64,000 bases of DNA from Leptidea sinapis. Its lineage: Eukaryota; Arthropoda; Insecta; Lepidoptera; Pieridae. Under the pieces are notes generated by a model that did not search any database, had not been told where the DNA came from, and worked only from the letters and a program-made list of their open reading frames with translations. A program made the translations under genes and the position numbers. The stretch is taken from assembly GCF_905404315.1 (NCBI RefSeq), contig NC_066269.1:12778501-12842500 (forward strand), in the 5' to 3' direction. This document shows positions 21,372 through 32,200 of the stretch, one piece after another (within the stretch, counting starts at the first letter, position 1; every line of letters begins with the position of its first letter).

Positions 21372-21620
21372 ATTTTTATTCAAAATAGGATGTGAAATCA
21401 CTTATTGAAAGTCAAAAAATAAAAAAAACTACCACCCATTCCAAAGTGAATGCCTCAGGCCTGAGAAGAATGGGCGCAACAAACTCAGCGGGCTTTTTTT
21501 TTCATCAAAAATATGTTTTACAATTAAAGTAACATTTACAAAGTAACATTGTACAATTAAACTTATTATTTAATAGCCTGAGGGCGGTCGCTCCATTCCC
21601 AATCTTTAATAGATCTTCAT
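21372..21620 (-). mobile_element. LINE 3' UTR (minus strand)
   Basis: The reverse complement has the trailer GCCCGCTGAGTTTGTTGCGC, TTCTTCTCAGGCCTGAGGC and ends in TATTTTGAATAAAAATA directly before the hexamer array. No coding part is left. Confidence 0.7.
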
Positions 21621-22479
21621 ATTTCAATTAAAAGAAATTATTCTTATTACAATAGTTATTTTTACAAGAATGCGTTTGGATTTTATACGAACCACTTCTC
21701 TAAACGTAATTAAATTTTAAAAGTACCTACACACTACTGCAACAATTGTATGCTTTTATTAATTTACTATGGGTATTATGCGTAAAAATACTGTGTTATA
21801 GTATTTAGTTTGATTACCGCGAGTGTTACACGTTTAAATAAAACACTTTTATGGGATTAAAACGCGTGTAATTGTAACTGTCATTTCATCCGCAGTCCCC
21901 CTGAGCACGAGATCTAGAAACGTCTTGAAACGTCGGTCGGGTTGACTAAAATAATAATAAAAATGTAACACAAAAATCTAACGTAAAAACACAGTTATAA
22001 TTACAGTGTTTTATTTACGTGCTGTGTACTTAATACTAAACACTCTCAATTAAAATTAATATGTCATTGTTCATATTATTCAATGCACTGCAATCCGATT
22101 ACAATTAAACTTTGCTAAGGTCTTGCTTGCACTTGCGCGAAGATTATGGGCACAGAAATATAATTTCAATATTTTCCTTACTTTAGTCTTCAACCTTCAT
22201 GGATTTATTTCAAACTTTGCAATTTTTCGTAGCTCGACGCTAGATGGCGCTGTAGCAAATTAATCATTCAATCAACACCAAACCGAACACCAATGTATAT
22301 TGAAATGAGGAGGTTATTTCATTTATCCGCTACAAGATGGCGTTACCACGCATCAATAATTTACGCAACCTGCCTACCTCTACCTCACCTCCCGTGATCA
22401 TCCTTCTGGGAGCATCGTCATCACTTCATCAAGTTATCAGCATCACGTTATCAAGTCAGGAGGCCCAGACACGCCCTCT
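21621..22479. other. unassigned stretch
   Basis: AT-rich, GC-richer after 22130. Two AGATGGCG words (22241, 22335) occur. No gene supported. Confidence 0.4.
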
Positions 22480-23075
22480 CCGATCCCCCTAACAAACTCT
22501 CGTCTGACCTGGAACGCCTCTTGGCATCCGGGGACAATCAGACGCATTTAGATTCACCTCTATTTTGTGATCATCCTTCTGATGTCACTAGTCCCAATTA
22601 GATAGCACCTTCTGTGCAATATCCCAGCGGAAACTCCATAGGGAGTGCCGCTTGCGCCTCTCTCTCCCCAAGAGAAGGTCGCCTTCGATGTAGGCTTAGA
22701 GGGCACCTGCCCAAAGCCAACTGCAGGTGGTGTTTAGTGGGTAGGCACCTAGGTTTTCACGTGAATCCCACATAACCAACGCAGACTTAGGCTGCGTTGG
22801 TATGCATGAGCATTCACCACCTCCCTCCCGGCGTTATCCCGGAGGGTAGCCCTAGCTTGGGCGCAAAAAAAAAAAAAAATGGGAGCATCTTAAGACTTCA
22901 TTGCAATATCACCAATATCCCAGAGGATACTCCTACAGGAGTGCCGTTTTCTCCCCAAGACAGGTCGGCTCCGATGAAGGCTTAGCGGGCGCACGCCCAA
23001 AACCAACGTCAGGTCATGCTTAGTGGGTAAGCACGTAGGCTCTTTTGAGTCACACATCCTTCATCGTTTTTCCTT
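22480..23075 (+). repeat. two diverged tandem units of a GC-rich repeat
   Basis: Shared order of blocks at 22618-22755 and 22914-23045: GGGAGTGCCG / GGAGTGCCG, TCTCCCCAAGA, GGTCG.C.TCGATG.AGGCTTAG, GCCCAAA.CCAAC, TTAGTGGGTA.GCAC.TAGG. A poly-A run at 22866-22879 separates them. Probably part of a non-LTR element or its satellite-like derivative; identity unknown. Confidence 0.55.
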
Positions 23076-23570
23076 TAATCTTTGTCTGTGCGCAAAAAAT
23101 GAAATTACTTGTAAGATTTATTTATTTATGAGAAGCCAACGTGCATACAACTATCTTAATCTACGGACACATTTAAAAATTCTTTTATAATTTTGTACAC
23201 TCCACTGACAGGCTAACTCGACATAATAAATAGATATAATATACATTCCTTGTTTAACTAAAACTTTTTACTTTGTGTTACTATATATAAATATAACAAA
23301 AATAAAGCCACAAGCAAAAAGCTGATAAAATAATAATAATTAGGTTCTTACTTAATAGATAAGAAAAACAAAAGAAAAAAAAACTAACTACGAACATAGA
23401 CTATATATATAGATCTTGCAGTACTTTCATAATTCTTTTTTACTTCTTTTTTTGAAATATGGGGCAGAGTGCCGAAAAATATCTATGCCATCTGAGATGA
23501 CGCTACCCCACAATCGCATCAACATTTTATGCAATAATCTCACCAAAAAAATAAAGCAAAAATGAAAAAA
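23076..23570. other. unassigned AT-rich stretch
   Basis: No gene supported. It may be the decayed body of the hAT element whose C-terminus follows. Confidence 0.4.
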
Positions 23571-23699
23571 CAAGCGTTCGCTGTTCTTTCACTTTTCGGT
23601 TCTACATATTATAAAAGCGAACAATCTTTTTCAAGCATGAACATTATCAAGAACAAACTGAGAAGTCGTCTTATTGATGAGAACTTGGATTATGCTTAA
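23571..23699 (+). pseudogene. hAT transposase C-terminal dimerisation remnant
   Basis: The frame reads FAVLSLFGSTYYKSEQSFSS followed by MNIIKNKLRSRLIDENLDYA and a stop at 23697. This is the conserved C-terminal hAT dimerisation block (the '.C.EQ.FS.M..IK...R..L.DE.L' pattern). The usual Cys before the Glu is changed. Everything upstream is decayed or absent. Confidence 0.75.
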
Positions 23700-23757
23700 A
23701 ATTTTATACAACGACCTACAAACCCATGCAAGACAAGACAAAAACAACATGCAGGCA

Positions 23758-24124
23758 CCACGGACTAGTAAAAAAATAAGGACTCCGTATCACCTTACAT
23801 AACAGTGTAGCACCAAAACAAGCCGATTAACGTGTAAATACATAGCCCCATGCACACATTTTCACTACTACAGGCCGATAGGCGGCCATTATGAGAATTG
23901 TCATCGTCTGTGACAGATCTCTTAGTATTTTAAAAATGCCCTCATGCGTTGTGAAAAAGTGTAAAAACGATACTATATAAGTATTTGTGGCTATATATGA
24001 TTATTTAAGGGAGAAAAAATTGTGTAACTAGTATCCCCCGTAACCGCACACACACTAGCATAAAGGTGCTTCATATCAATTCAATATCACGGCGCGGACT
24101 CCTTCTTTTTTTACTCGTCCGTGG
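23758..24124. mobile_element. MITE with ~30-bp inverted termini, nested in hAT remnant
   Basis: The left end CCACGGACTAGTAAAAAAAT and right end ending ACTCGTCCGTGG are inverted copies over about 30 bp, including GGACTCCG. The target duplication is not clear. It sits between the hAT C-terminus and the hAT 3' terminus. Confidence 0.7.
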
Positions 24125-24239
24125 CAACTGTGTGTGAATGTGAACAATGTGTTCACATTCATAAATGTTTATTAAGCATGAAATTTAGTTTTATTTAGTG
24201 TAGTATAATGTATAAATATAAGTTGAGCTAGTTAAGCAG

Positions 24240-24316
24240 ATTTGGCTCCCTATTTTTTTTTTAATTGTTGTAATGTTCATATTTGGCTCTTTGGCTAATA
24301 AGTTTGCCAACCACTG
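24240..24316 (+). mobile_element. hAT element 3' terminus
   Basis: TTTGGCTC..., then AGTTTGCCAACCACTG at 24301-24316. CAGTGG...TGG is the usual outer base pattern of hAT terminal repeats. I did not find the matching 5' terminus. Confidence 0.6.
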
Positions 24317-24749
24317 TTCTACAGGAATCGGAGCCATTTTTAATATAAATATTTCTGATACATAACTCAATGATAAAATATCTGTACCCCAAGGCAGCTG
24401 AAAATTGAAGCATCCATGAATAAAAGAACTTCATTCAATATTAACTGAAGCAGTTCGACTATAACAAAATATTTAAAATACACATTAAGATTCAGATATT
24501 CTCTTTTGAACTTGCAAATGAGTGTTCATCTCAGGCAACGGTTTTGTTTTAAGATTGGAAGCTTGACCAAAATAAAAATAGGGTAACAATTGGCGAAGAT
24601 CCAAGATATAAGTTGTAGAGAATCACTATTATCTGAAGTAATCAATACGGTGGTGTGAAAATTGCAATGAATTTATTATTTGGCCGTGGTTTCAAATAAC
24701 ATTTAATTTTGAAACATACCTACATAAGTTAAGTTTTTAAAGTGCACTT
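24317..24749. other. unassigned AT-rich stretch
   Basis: Nothing recognised. Confidence 0.5.
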
Positions 24750-25105
24750 ATTCATAAAATTTTGTTTTTCAATTTTTATTTGTATATTAATCCTAGAATT
24801 GAGGATTTAAAGTTATCACTTTAAAAACATAACGTATTGTTCAGATTTACAAGAGTGACATCTTAAGTAAATTTCCTAATATGCAAATATTGGGGTTGAG
24901 CAGGTTATCAACTGTAAAGTTGATGTAGTAGATGAAGCCACAACCTTAGAGTAGAACAAATTATACAAGATTTTATAACGATACGTTACTTGAACGGTTG
25001 GCTCAGTTGGTTAGAGCACCGGCACGGAACGCAAGAGGTCGTGGGTTCGAGTCCCGCATCGTTCATAAAAAATTTTGATTTTCAAATTTTATTTGTATAC
25101 CTACA
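24750..25105 (+). mobile_element. SINE-B copy
   Basis: Starts with the 3' flank of one unit (TTCATAAAATTTTG at ~24750), then the body with CAAATATTGGGGTTGAGCAGG, then a tRNA-like unit at 24991-25065 (GGCTCAGTTGGTTAGAGC and GGGTTCGAGTCCC). The anticodon stem is mismatched and position 33 is C, so this is not a working tRNA. Confidence 0.8.
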
Positions 25106-25286
25106 TAATTAAGAAAAAGTATCAAAGAGAGATTTTCTTATGGAATAGGAGCGTAGAGATTAAGATTAAGACTATTAGAAAAAATTTCATGTAATAATTT
25201 TGATCCCAAGCCATAATTATTATTTGGACATGGTTTCAAATAATGTTTTGATTTTGGCATTAGACATAGTATCATAGAGAGATTAA

Positions 25287-25596
25287 CGGCCATTCCCGAT
25301 ATACTATCTACAGATAGAGATCAATTACTACCTTCTACTGTCAGTAAATAGCTGTCAATAATCTGAAGCTGTCCCAATATATCCGATAAGTCATTCTTAT
25401 CGCCTCATGTTGTGACGCGTGAATTGCAATTTCCATACAAAACTTTATATCGCTGGTAAGCTATTATACGTCGCCCCATTGACAGACAGCGTGCACGGAT
25501 AAGGTGAGTTACTGTCGATAAGTTTATTGGGACAAAAAAGTCAACGATAGTTAAGATTTTTATCTCAAGAGATAGACTGAATATTCGGAACGGCCG
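25287..25596 (-). mobile_element. PIF/Harbinger-like MITE, copy 1
   Basis: Ends CGGCC.TTCCC and GGAACGGCCG with TAA on both sides (25284-25286, 25597-25599). Inverted relative to the copies at 30769 and 54999. A 3-bp TWA duplication is typical of PIF/Harbinger. Confidence 0.75.
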
Positions 25597-25785
25597 TAAG
25601 TTTATTGGCAAAAATTTCATGCAATAGTTTTGTTCCTGTTTGTTGTAGAGAGATAGTCCGCGCCACTTAATACTCTGAACTGTAAAATTATAATCAATGA
25701 GTTGAAAAACAGTTGAGTAACTGATATATTAGTTACAATAGAAATGTACAATACTCATAATACATAACTCCCTAGTCCATCATTT

Positions 25786-26010
25786 CAAATAAACTTTATT
25801 CAATTAGGCTTAAACTAAGCGCTTTGAATCGTGACAACAAACATTTCTTTTAAATTACTGAATTTACCATACGTTCGTAAAAAGTAGAGCTCGTGAGAAG
25901 AACATATAAGAAACTCAACGGCCCCTCTTTTCAATCAAATAGAGTATTTTACAATGGCTGTAATATATATAACAAATTAGTTTGTAAGGTGCTACATCCA
26001 ATATATGAGT
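25786..26010 (-). mobile_element. LINE 3' UTR (minus strand)
   Basis: The reverse complement has CGTTGAGTTTCTTATATG, TTCTTCTCACGAGCTCTAC, and ends CTAATTGAATAAAGTTTATT, a Jockey-like trailer. No coding part is left. Confidence 0.6.
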
Positions 26011-26279
26011 CGTGATTAAATGATATAAATTATTTCATAAAAAGTAATAAAGAATTAACTGTATAAATATAAAGGATCGTATATTGGACATCAACCTTTA
26101 GAGATTGAACTCATTGTTTGTGTAAGGATGTCGTGAACACGATGATCGTGATTACTCTCAGTCTCACAATTAGCAATTGTATCCAACAAATACAATGATT
26201 TATGTTCTAGCAAAACTACGCACATGCAACAAACTTCACAATCACTTTATAAATTTAATTAACACCCATACTACCCATG

Positions 26280-26535
26280 ACGACCGAATGGTTAGTGACC
26301 CTGACTACTAAGCTAGAGGTCCCGGGTTCGAATCCCGGTAGGTGCAAACATTTATATGATGAATATAGATGTTTATTTCCGAGTCATGGATGTTTATATG
26401 TATTTATGTATGTTTAAGTAAGTATATTGTATTAAATATGTCGTTGTCTTGTTCCGATAGCACAGGCTATGCCTAGTTTGGGGCAAGATAATTTGTGTAA
26501 AAGTGTGTCAATATTATTATTATTATATTATACTT
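26280..26535 (+). mobile_element. SINE-A copy, near complete
   Basis: Head GACCGAATGGTTAGTGACCC, B box GGGTTCGAATCCC, body GCCTAGTTTGGGGCAAGATA, and an (ATT)n tail to ~26530. Confidence 0.85.
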
Positions 26536-26681
26536 TTATTGGTTCACCCAACACTCAACACATTATACGCATTCCAAATCACATGTCATGTACTGTTTTT
26601 ATTTTTATTGTCAATTAACTAACTTAATTTAGATCTTTATGCATGGAACATCATTCGTTTTGAATATGGAGATGGGCTTTG

Positions 26682-27001
26682 TTTTTTTTTATGAAAAAAC
26701 GGGACGAGATGAGTGTTCACCTGATGGTAATTGAAACGCCCTGCCCATTACACTGCAGTGCCTCTCTGGATTCTTGAAAAGCCCAAAAATTCTGAGCAGC
26801 ACTAGAATTGCGCTCGTCGCCTTGAGTCATGAGATACACAAGATGTTAATTCTCATTTTCCCAGTAATTTCACTAGCTACGGCGCCTTCCAGATGGAAAC
26901 ACATTAATGTTTACACATTACTGCTTCACGGCAGAATTAGGCCCCATTGTGGTACCCATAATCTAGCTGGCATTCTGTGCAAAGGAGTCTCCCACTGGTA
27001 A
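26682..27001 (-). mobile_element. family L repeat, near complete
   Basis: Runs from TTTATGAAAAAAC (tail, reversed) to CCCACTGGTAA (head, reversed). The hairpin GCAGTGCC.CTC... is degraded. Confidence 0.85.
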
Positions 27002-28129
27002 TGCTGCTCTACAGTTTATACTTTCATCTATCATCGATTTTATTGTAGTTAGTATTAGTCTTGTCAAATTGTTATTATTAATTTCGGATTCGAATATTGG
27101 ATTTCGATTTATTTCGTATTTTCGGTATATCACATGTATACTTTATATATTCTTTAATCTCTTTGCAAACTAGAAAAAAAATCTCAGTGTTGGTGTGTAG
27201 CTATTATTATGTTGGGGAAAGTGTTTTCGCATATAGTTGAAACTTTCATTAAAATCTTAGTGGCTGTAACTATTTATTATGGGCCTGTTTTCATGACATT
27301 AAAAACGGTTATATAAAAAAAAACAATTGCAACTAAAGAACAAGTGGTTTTGTATCTATATTATTATAAATGTGTGCATACAAAGTACATATCACGGAAG
27401 TGAAACCTGCATTGTGCATGAACCTCTAAACTGCTCCTGAGGCCCTGGTACATGTTTCTAGGCTAAACACATGATTTCAACCGCTATAAAAGACACTACT
27501 ATCACCGCTACCATTTTATCTTCTCCTGGTGACTGTGTTGTAATACGTCATGCACATGACGTCAGAATATTTTAAGCTATACTCGCGACAATCTCTTCTT
27601 CAACTATGATCGCCTGGTACCAAAACACTGATTCCTATCTTATTGTCTCCCAAGTTATATCTTATAAATTTGTTGTTTGTCTCTTTTGACTTTCTTGCTT
27701 TTTCGTTTCATCGGCTTTCACTTCAAAAATATATTTACCAACGATATTCCCACCTACCCAAGCCTCTGTTTAAATTCGACAAAATGTTTTACCTTACGTA
27801 CAGATATTTTATTTGATTATCGGCTTGAAATTGAGTTTCCAAAAGTCTCTAGTCCTATGCAAAGAGAGTAAGAATCTCCAAAGTTTGAAATATCTTTCAG
27901 ATTGCGAGTATCACGGTTTTAATTGAGATACATATCTTTATACTAAATACGGTTCACCCTGTGTTTCAGGCGAATAAGCTTCAAATGGCAAAGAGTAATT
28001 GAATTAGTTTGGAGCCTGGTTTGATAGTAACATTACTAAGTTTTAAAGTGGCTAATTCAATAATTTGGGACCGTATGCTGTAGTAAAACCGTCAGAGAGG
28101 CGGTGATGTGGGATATCAAATTATAAGAG
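27002..28129. other. unassigned AT-rich stretch
   Basis: No gene or repeat recognised. Confidence 0.5.
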
Positions 28130-28400
28130 GACATTGACGCATGCGCACTGGCAGTTGTCAAGCAAAGCCTCCAGTCTGCTCGACGCTTGTGTTCCCGCTG
28201 AACAAGCCTTCGTGATATGCGTTAAAACTCCGTTATCGTTATAATTCTAAAGTTCAAAGCTATGAATGAAACGGCGTGTTTTTAACTTTCGGTATTTTAA
28301 GCGTTATTCTACTCGAATCGTTCATCATTTAAAAGTGTGTGTCAAGTGATGTGTGGTGATAATAAACTTGTAAATTAAAAACTTTGTGTTATAGAAATTG
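28130..28400 (+). promoter_or_regulatory. weak candidate host 5' exon / promoter
   Basis: A less AT-rich island with CG dinucleotides (GCATGCGCACTGGCAGTTGT, GCTCGACGCTTGTGTTCCCG) inside very AT-rich DNA, followed by ACTTGTAAAT that could be a splice donor. No open frame is supported and no repeat family is recognised. It could equally be an unrecognised transposon end. Confidence 0.15.
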
Positions 28401-29249
28401 ATTTAGATATCAAACAATATATATTCTAATATCAGCTAGTAATACAGTAACTAATATATTTTTTTTTTGTTTTAAATATAAATACGAGGGTTTTTTCTTT
28501 ATGAACAAAATATATTTGTTCAAAAAACTTATCAAATATAATATGTTTTTATGAAACACATGTGATACTGAAAGTATATAATGTTAACAAGCGAATTATT
28601 ATTTTTAACTTGACTTCTAGGCCATTTTTGGCAGACTGATACGTCTTTTTAGTGCGTCGCATTGTAAGGACAATACCACAAACAATTCTAAAGAGAACTT
28701 GACTATTTAATGTTATTTATTCATCTTGAAGAATAAGAGTATGATAAAATATACATAAGTATGATATTAGAACATTATATTAGAGGTATATTGTACAACG
28801 TAACTATTTTAAGGACTTTTATTCCTACTCTTCTCGTCTTCGACTATTTCCATTTTTCCTTGCATTTCTGTTATTTAACAGATAATACCTTGATAAAAGT
28901 TCCATCTATTTGCGACAATAAACAATAGAAATTTCCAAAAACTAAAAATAAATTCACTTTTCACGCGTTACTTTCCTTTTTCTCGCCATCGTAGACAGCT
29001 TTTATTTAAATATACAACGAAAAACTTAAAATATTTTTAAACTTCAATTTTATGCATGATAACAATATTATCTTTAATGCGTTCTTCACTTTGAACGTCA
29101 TATCTAGCTCATGTATGTGTCAAAAACATTTGCTACTGTGACTCACCAAGATAAAAAAAATTGAGCTTTGATTATTCCGCGGCTATTTAGTAGGTCTGAT
29201 AGCTAAAGTATGTACAAGCTAGTCCTATGCCCAAGCTTTTTATTCAAAC
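28401..29249. other. unassigned AT-rich stretch
   Basis: Nothing recognised. Confidence 0.5.
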
Positions 29250-29562
29250 TTTTTTTTTATTTATGAAAATAAGAGACGAGACGAGCCAGACGTTCAGCTG
29301 ATGGTAATTGATACGCCCTGCCTATTACAATGCAGTACCGCTCAGGATTCTTGAAAGACCCAAAAAATCTGAGCGGCACTACAACTGCACTCGTCACCTT
29401 GAGACATAAGTTGTTAAGTCTCATTTGCCCAGTAATTTCACTAGCTACGGCGCCCTTCAGACCGAAACACAGTAATGCTTACACTGCTTCACGGCAGTAA
29501 TAGGCGCCGTTGTGGTACTTATAATCTAGCCGGCATCCTGTGGAAAGGCGCCTCCCACTGGT
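29250..29562 (-). mobile_element. family L repeat, near complete
   Basis: The reversed tail TTTATGAAAATAAGAGACGA, the hairpin TACCGCTCAGGATTCTTG / CTGAGCGGCACTAC and the reversed head CTCCCACTGGT are all present. Confidence 0.9.
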
Positions 29563-30035
29563 GACTGGTGAACTGAAGCGAACTAGGGTTTGTTAGAACA
29601 AGATTGCAGTAATATAATAGAAGACCTTACGGGATCATAAGATACAATCTGACTGTTTTGCAAATCAAAGAAATTCTATTATTCCCTGTTAAGGATAAAA
29701 GAGGAAAACTAAACCACAACTACAAATTATTGTTGTGGATCTACTAGCATACCATTGTTGGCAATATTTAGTAAAAGGCATTTATCAAACAGTTTTGTCA
29801 GTATTTTGGCTTTTTGGTTCGCAAATTACCATTATGGTATACGTTGTTTAAAAAAATGGGAAACATATAGAAAGCATGTAAAATCAAATCATTTATAGCA
29901 TAGTTATAAATGTTTGAGCACAAATAAATTCATTGATCGATACCAACATAAATTGACAGCTTATCCTAGAAGTAAGTCTTTGTGAAATCGGCTTAAGTTA
30001 CTTTTATTAGTTAGGCAAAATACGAGTAGGTACCT
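29563..30035. other. unassigned AT-rich stretch
   Basis: Nothing recognised. Confidence 0.5.
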
Positions 30036-30515
30036 GAATTTCTAATACTTTTAGTGTCATTAATAAGGCAAATTATAAGATTTCGTTGCTTTTTATTGTC
30101 ATATGTCTACGAAAGGTTACGCGTGCCAATACACAATATAGATCCCCTATTTCACGTCCTTATGAGACACTGAAATATCGTGAAGAACGTTTGTTTGCTA
30201 TGAATGACAGGTAGCCTAAGACCCACTTATCGGTAAATGGGTTAATAATAATAATATATAAGCAAACTAAATGAAAACTTCTAAAAAAGCGGTACACAAA
30301 GTATAATAAAATCATCCACGTAAGCAAAAATTTTCATAAAATGAAAACTACTGGTCCAAACAATGTCAAATTTTTATAGGACCAAATAGCAAACATTCCG
30401 CATCAAACAAAAGAAGATTCACAAAAATCGGATCATAAATCTCAGATAATCGGTGTGCAAACATAAAAAATATAAATCGAATTGAGAACCTCCTCCTTTT
30501 CGAAGTCGGTCAATA
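30036..30515 (+). repeat. family N repeat, uninterrupted copy
   Basis: Matches the split copy at 42565-43640 across its whole length: TTTTAGTGTCATTAAT..GG, GATTTCGTTGCTTTTTATTG, GATCCCCTATTTCACGT, GTAGCCTAAGACCCACTTAT, ATTTTCATAAAATGAAAACT, GAACCTCCTCCTTTTCGAAG. Class unknown. Useful as the empty site for two insertions. Confidence 0.8.
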
Positions 30516-30604
30516 TAAATTATTAACCACAGTAGTAGTATATTCATCATACCATTTTAATACGTCATGTCTAACAATTTTATATAATATTTCGAGTAAA
30601 TTGA

Positions 30605-30768
30605 CTATCGGCCGTTTTCAATAACCTTTCTATCCTTACTTTAACTTACTAGAGGTAGGACAAATCTATACTTTTACGCTGACTTACATTTCAATAACCT
30701 ATCGACATAAAGCATTGGACTATAACTATACTGGACATAACTATGGATAGATAAGATCTTGTCATTAA
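30605..30768 (+). repeat. probable partial MITE
   Basis: Starts CGGCCGTTTTCAATAACC and is followed directly by the Harbinger-like MITE. A matching inverted end is not present. Confidence 0.35.
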
Positions 30769-31075
30769 CGGCCGTTTCCAATATTCAGTCTATCTCCGGT
30801 TGTGGCCTACTTGAGATAAAAAACGTAACTATCGTTGACTTTTCTGTCCCAATAAACTTATCGACGGTAACTCACCTTATCCGTATGCGCTGTCTGTCAA
30901 TGGGATGACGAGCTTAGAAGTTTGTGCGTAAATTGCAATTCACGCGTCCCAATATAAGGCGATATGAATGACTTATCGGGTATATTAGGATAGCTTCAGA
31001 TTATTGGCAGCTAATTACTGACAGTAGAAGGTAGTAATTTATCTCTATCTGTAGATAGTATATTGGGAATCGCCG
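30769..31075 (+). mobile_element. PIF/Harbinger-like MITE, copy 2
   Basis: CGGCCGTTTCCAATATTCAG to ATATTGGGAATCGCCG, with TAA on both sides (30766-30768, 31076-31078). Confidence 0.8.
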
Positions 31076-31078
31076 TAA

Positions 31079-31520
31079 ACGGTGTATGTCGTAACAATGA
31101 TTATGTCGTAAGAACGTATTAGAATAGTAATATTGTAATAAGCCATTGCTTTAACCCTTGTACCTATAATACAATGGTGTTATGTTTTCGTGTGATTTGA
31201 GCAACAATTTTGAATTTCTGTATAAACTCAATCAAGTTGAGGTAGTCAGTTTCTCCTATCGGAGAAACACTGAGAGTTATTGATTTGTTGAATCCATCCT
31301 TTGATGGGCGGATATCGGCAACGACTGGCTGGCTAATTATTATAAATAATTACAATAGGGTAGTAAATACATCTAAAGATGATCGTTAAAGTAGGTTGGT
31401 AAATTTTTCTTCTTCATACAATGATTATATTGGATAGCAAAATCTTGTACAAAATTATGAAGACAGCAAATATATTATAAATATTTATCTGGTTTGTTTT
31501 TTGTATACGTTTATATATTT
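31079..31520. other. unassigned AT-rich stretch
   Basis: Nothing recognised. Confidence 0.5.
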
Positions 31521-31920
31521 CTTTTATAAAAATAAGGGACGAGACGAGCAGGACGTGCAGCTGCTGGTAATTGATTCCCAATACAATGCAGTGCCGCTCA
31601 GGATTCTTGAAAAACCCAAAACTTCTGAGCAGCACTACAATTGCGCTCGTCACCTTGAGATATAAGATGTTTAGTCTCATTTGCCCAGTGATTTCACTAG
31701 CTACGGCGCCCTTCTGATCGAAACACAGTAATACTTACACATTTATGCTTCACGGCAAAAATAGGCGCCATTGTGGTGACGAGCGCAGTTGTAGTGCCGC
31801 TCAGAGTTTTTGCGTTTTTTCAAGAATCCTGAGCGGCACTGCATTGTAATGGACAGGGCATATCAATTACTATCACCTGAACGTCCTGCTCGTCTCGTAC
31901 TCGTAATTTCATAAAAAAAA
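31521..31920. mobile_element. two family L copies fused in inverted orientation
   Basis: A reversed copy runs from the tail (31521) to GGCGCCATTGTGGT (31770). A forward copy then starts inside its body at GACGAGCGCAGTTGTAG (31771) and runs to its tail (31920). The result is a foldback with both A-tails outward. Confidence 0.8.
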
Positions 31921-31929
31921 GTATATATC

Positions 31930-32200
31930 AAAACGATGCGGGACTGCAACCCGCGACATCTCGGGTTCCGTCCGACCGCACTTTCCAACTGAGTCATCCG
32001 TTGTACGCATGAGTCGTAAATTTCTGTATATCATGTCTCAGGTTGTGGCTCCATCTACAGGATCTTCTTTACAGTATGGTAAAACCTGCTCGATCCCAAT
32101 AATTGCATATTATTAGAATATTTACTTGAGATGTCGCTATTTTCAATCTAAACAATTTGTTATTTTAAAGTGATAACTCTCACTTCTGGAATTGATTATA
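31930..32200 (-). mobile_element. SINE-B copy, degraded
   Basis: tRNA-like unit 31934-32005 with GGGACTGCAACCCGCGAC in the T arm, then the reversed body to TAAAGTGATAACTCTCACTT. Confidence 0.75.

Noticed and set aside
24991..25065. Functional tRNA gene
   Set aside because: The A and B boxes are good, but the anticodon stem is mismatched, position 33 is C, and the unit sits inside a dispersed SINE-B repeat.
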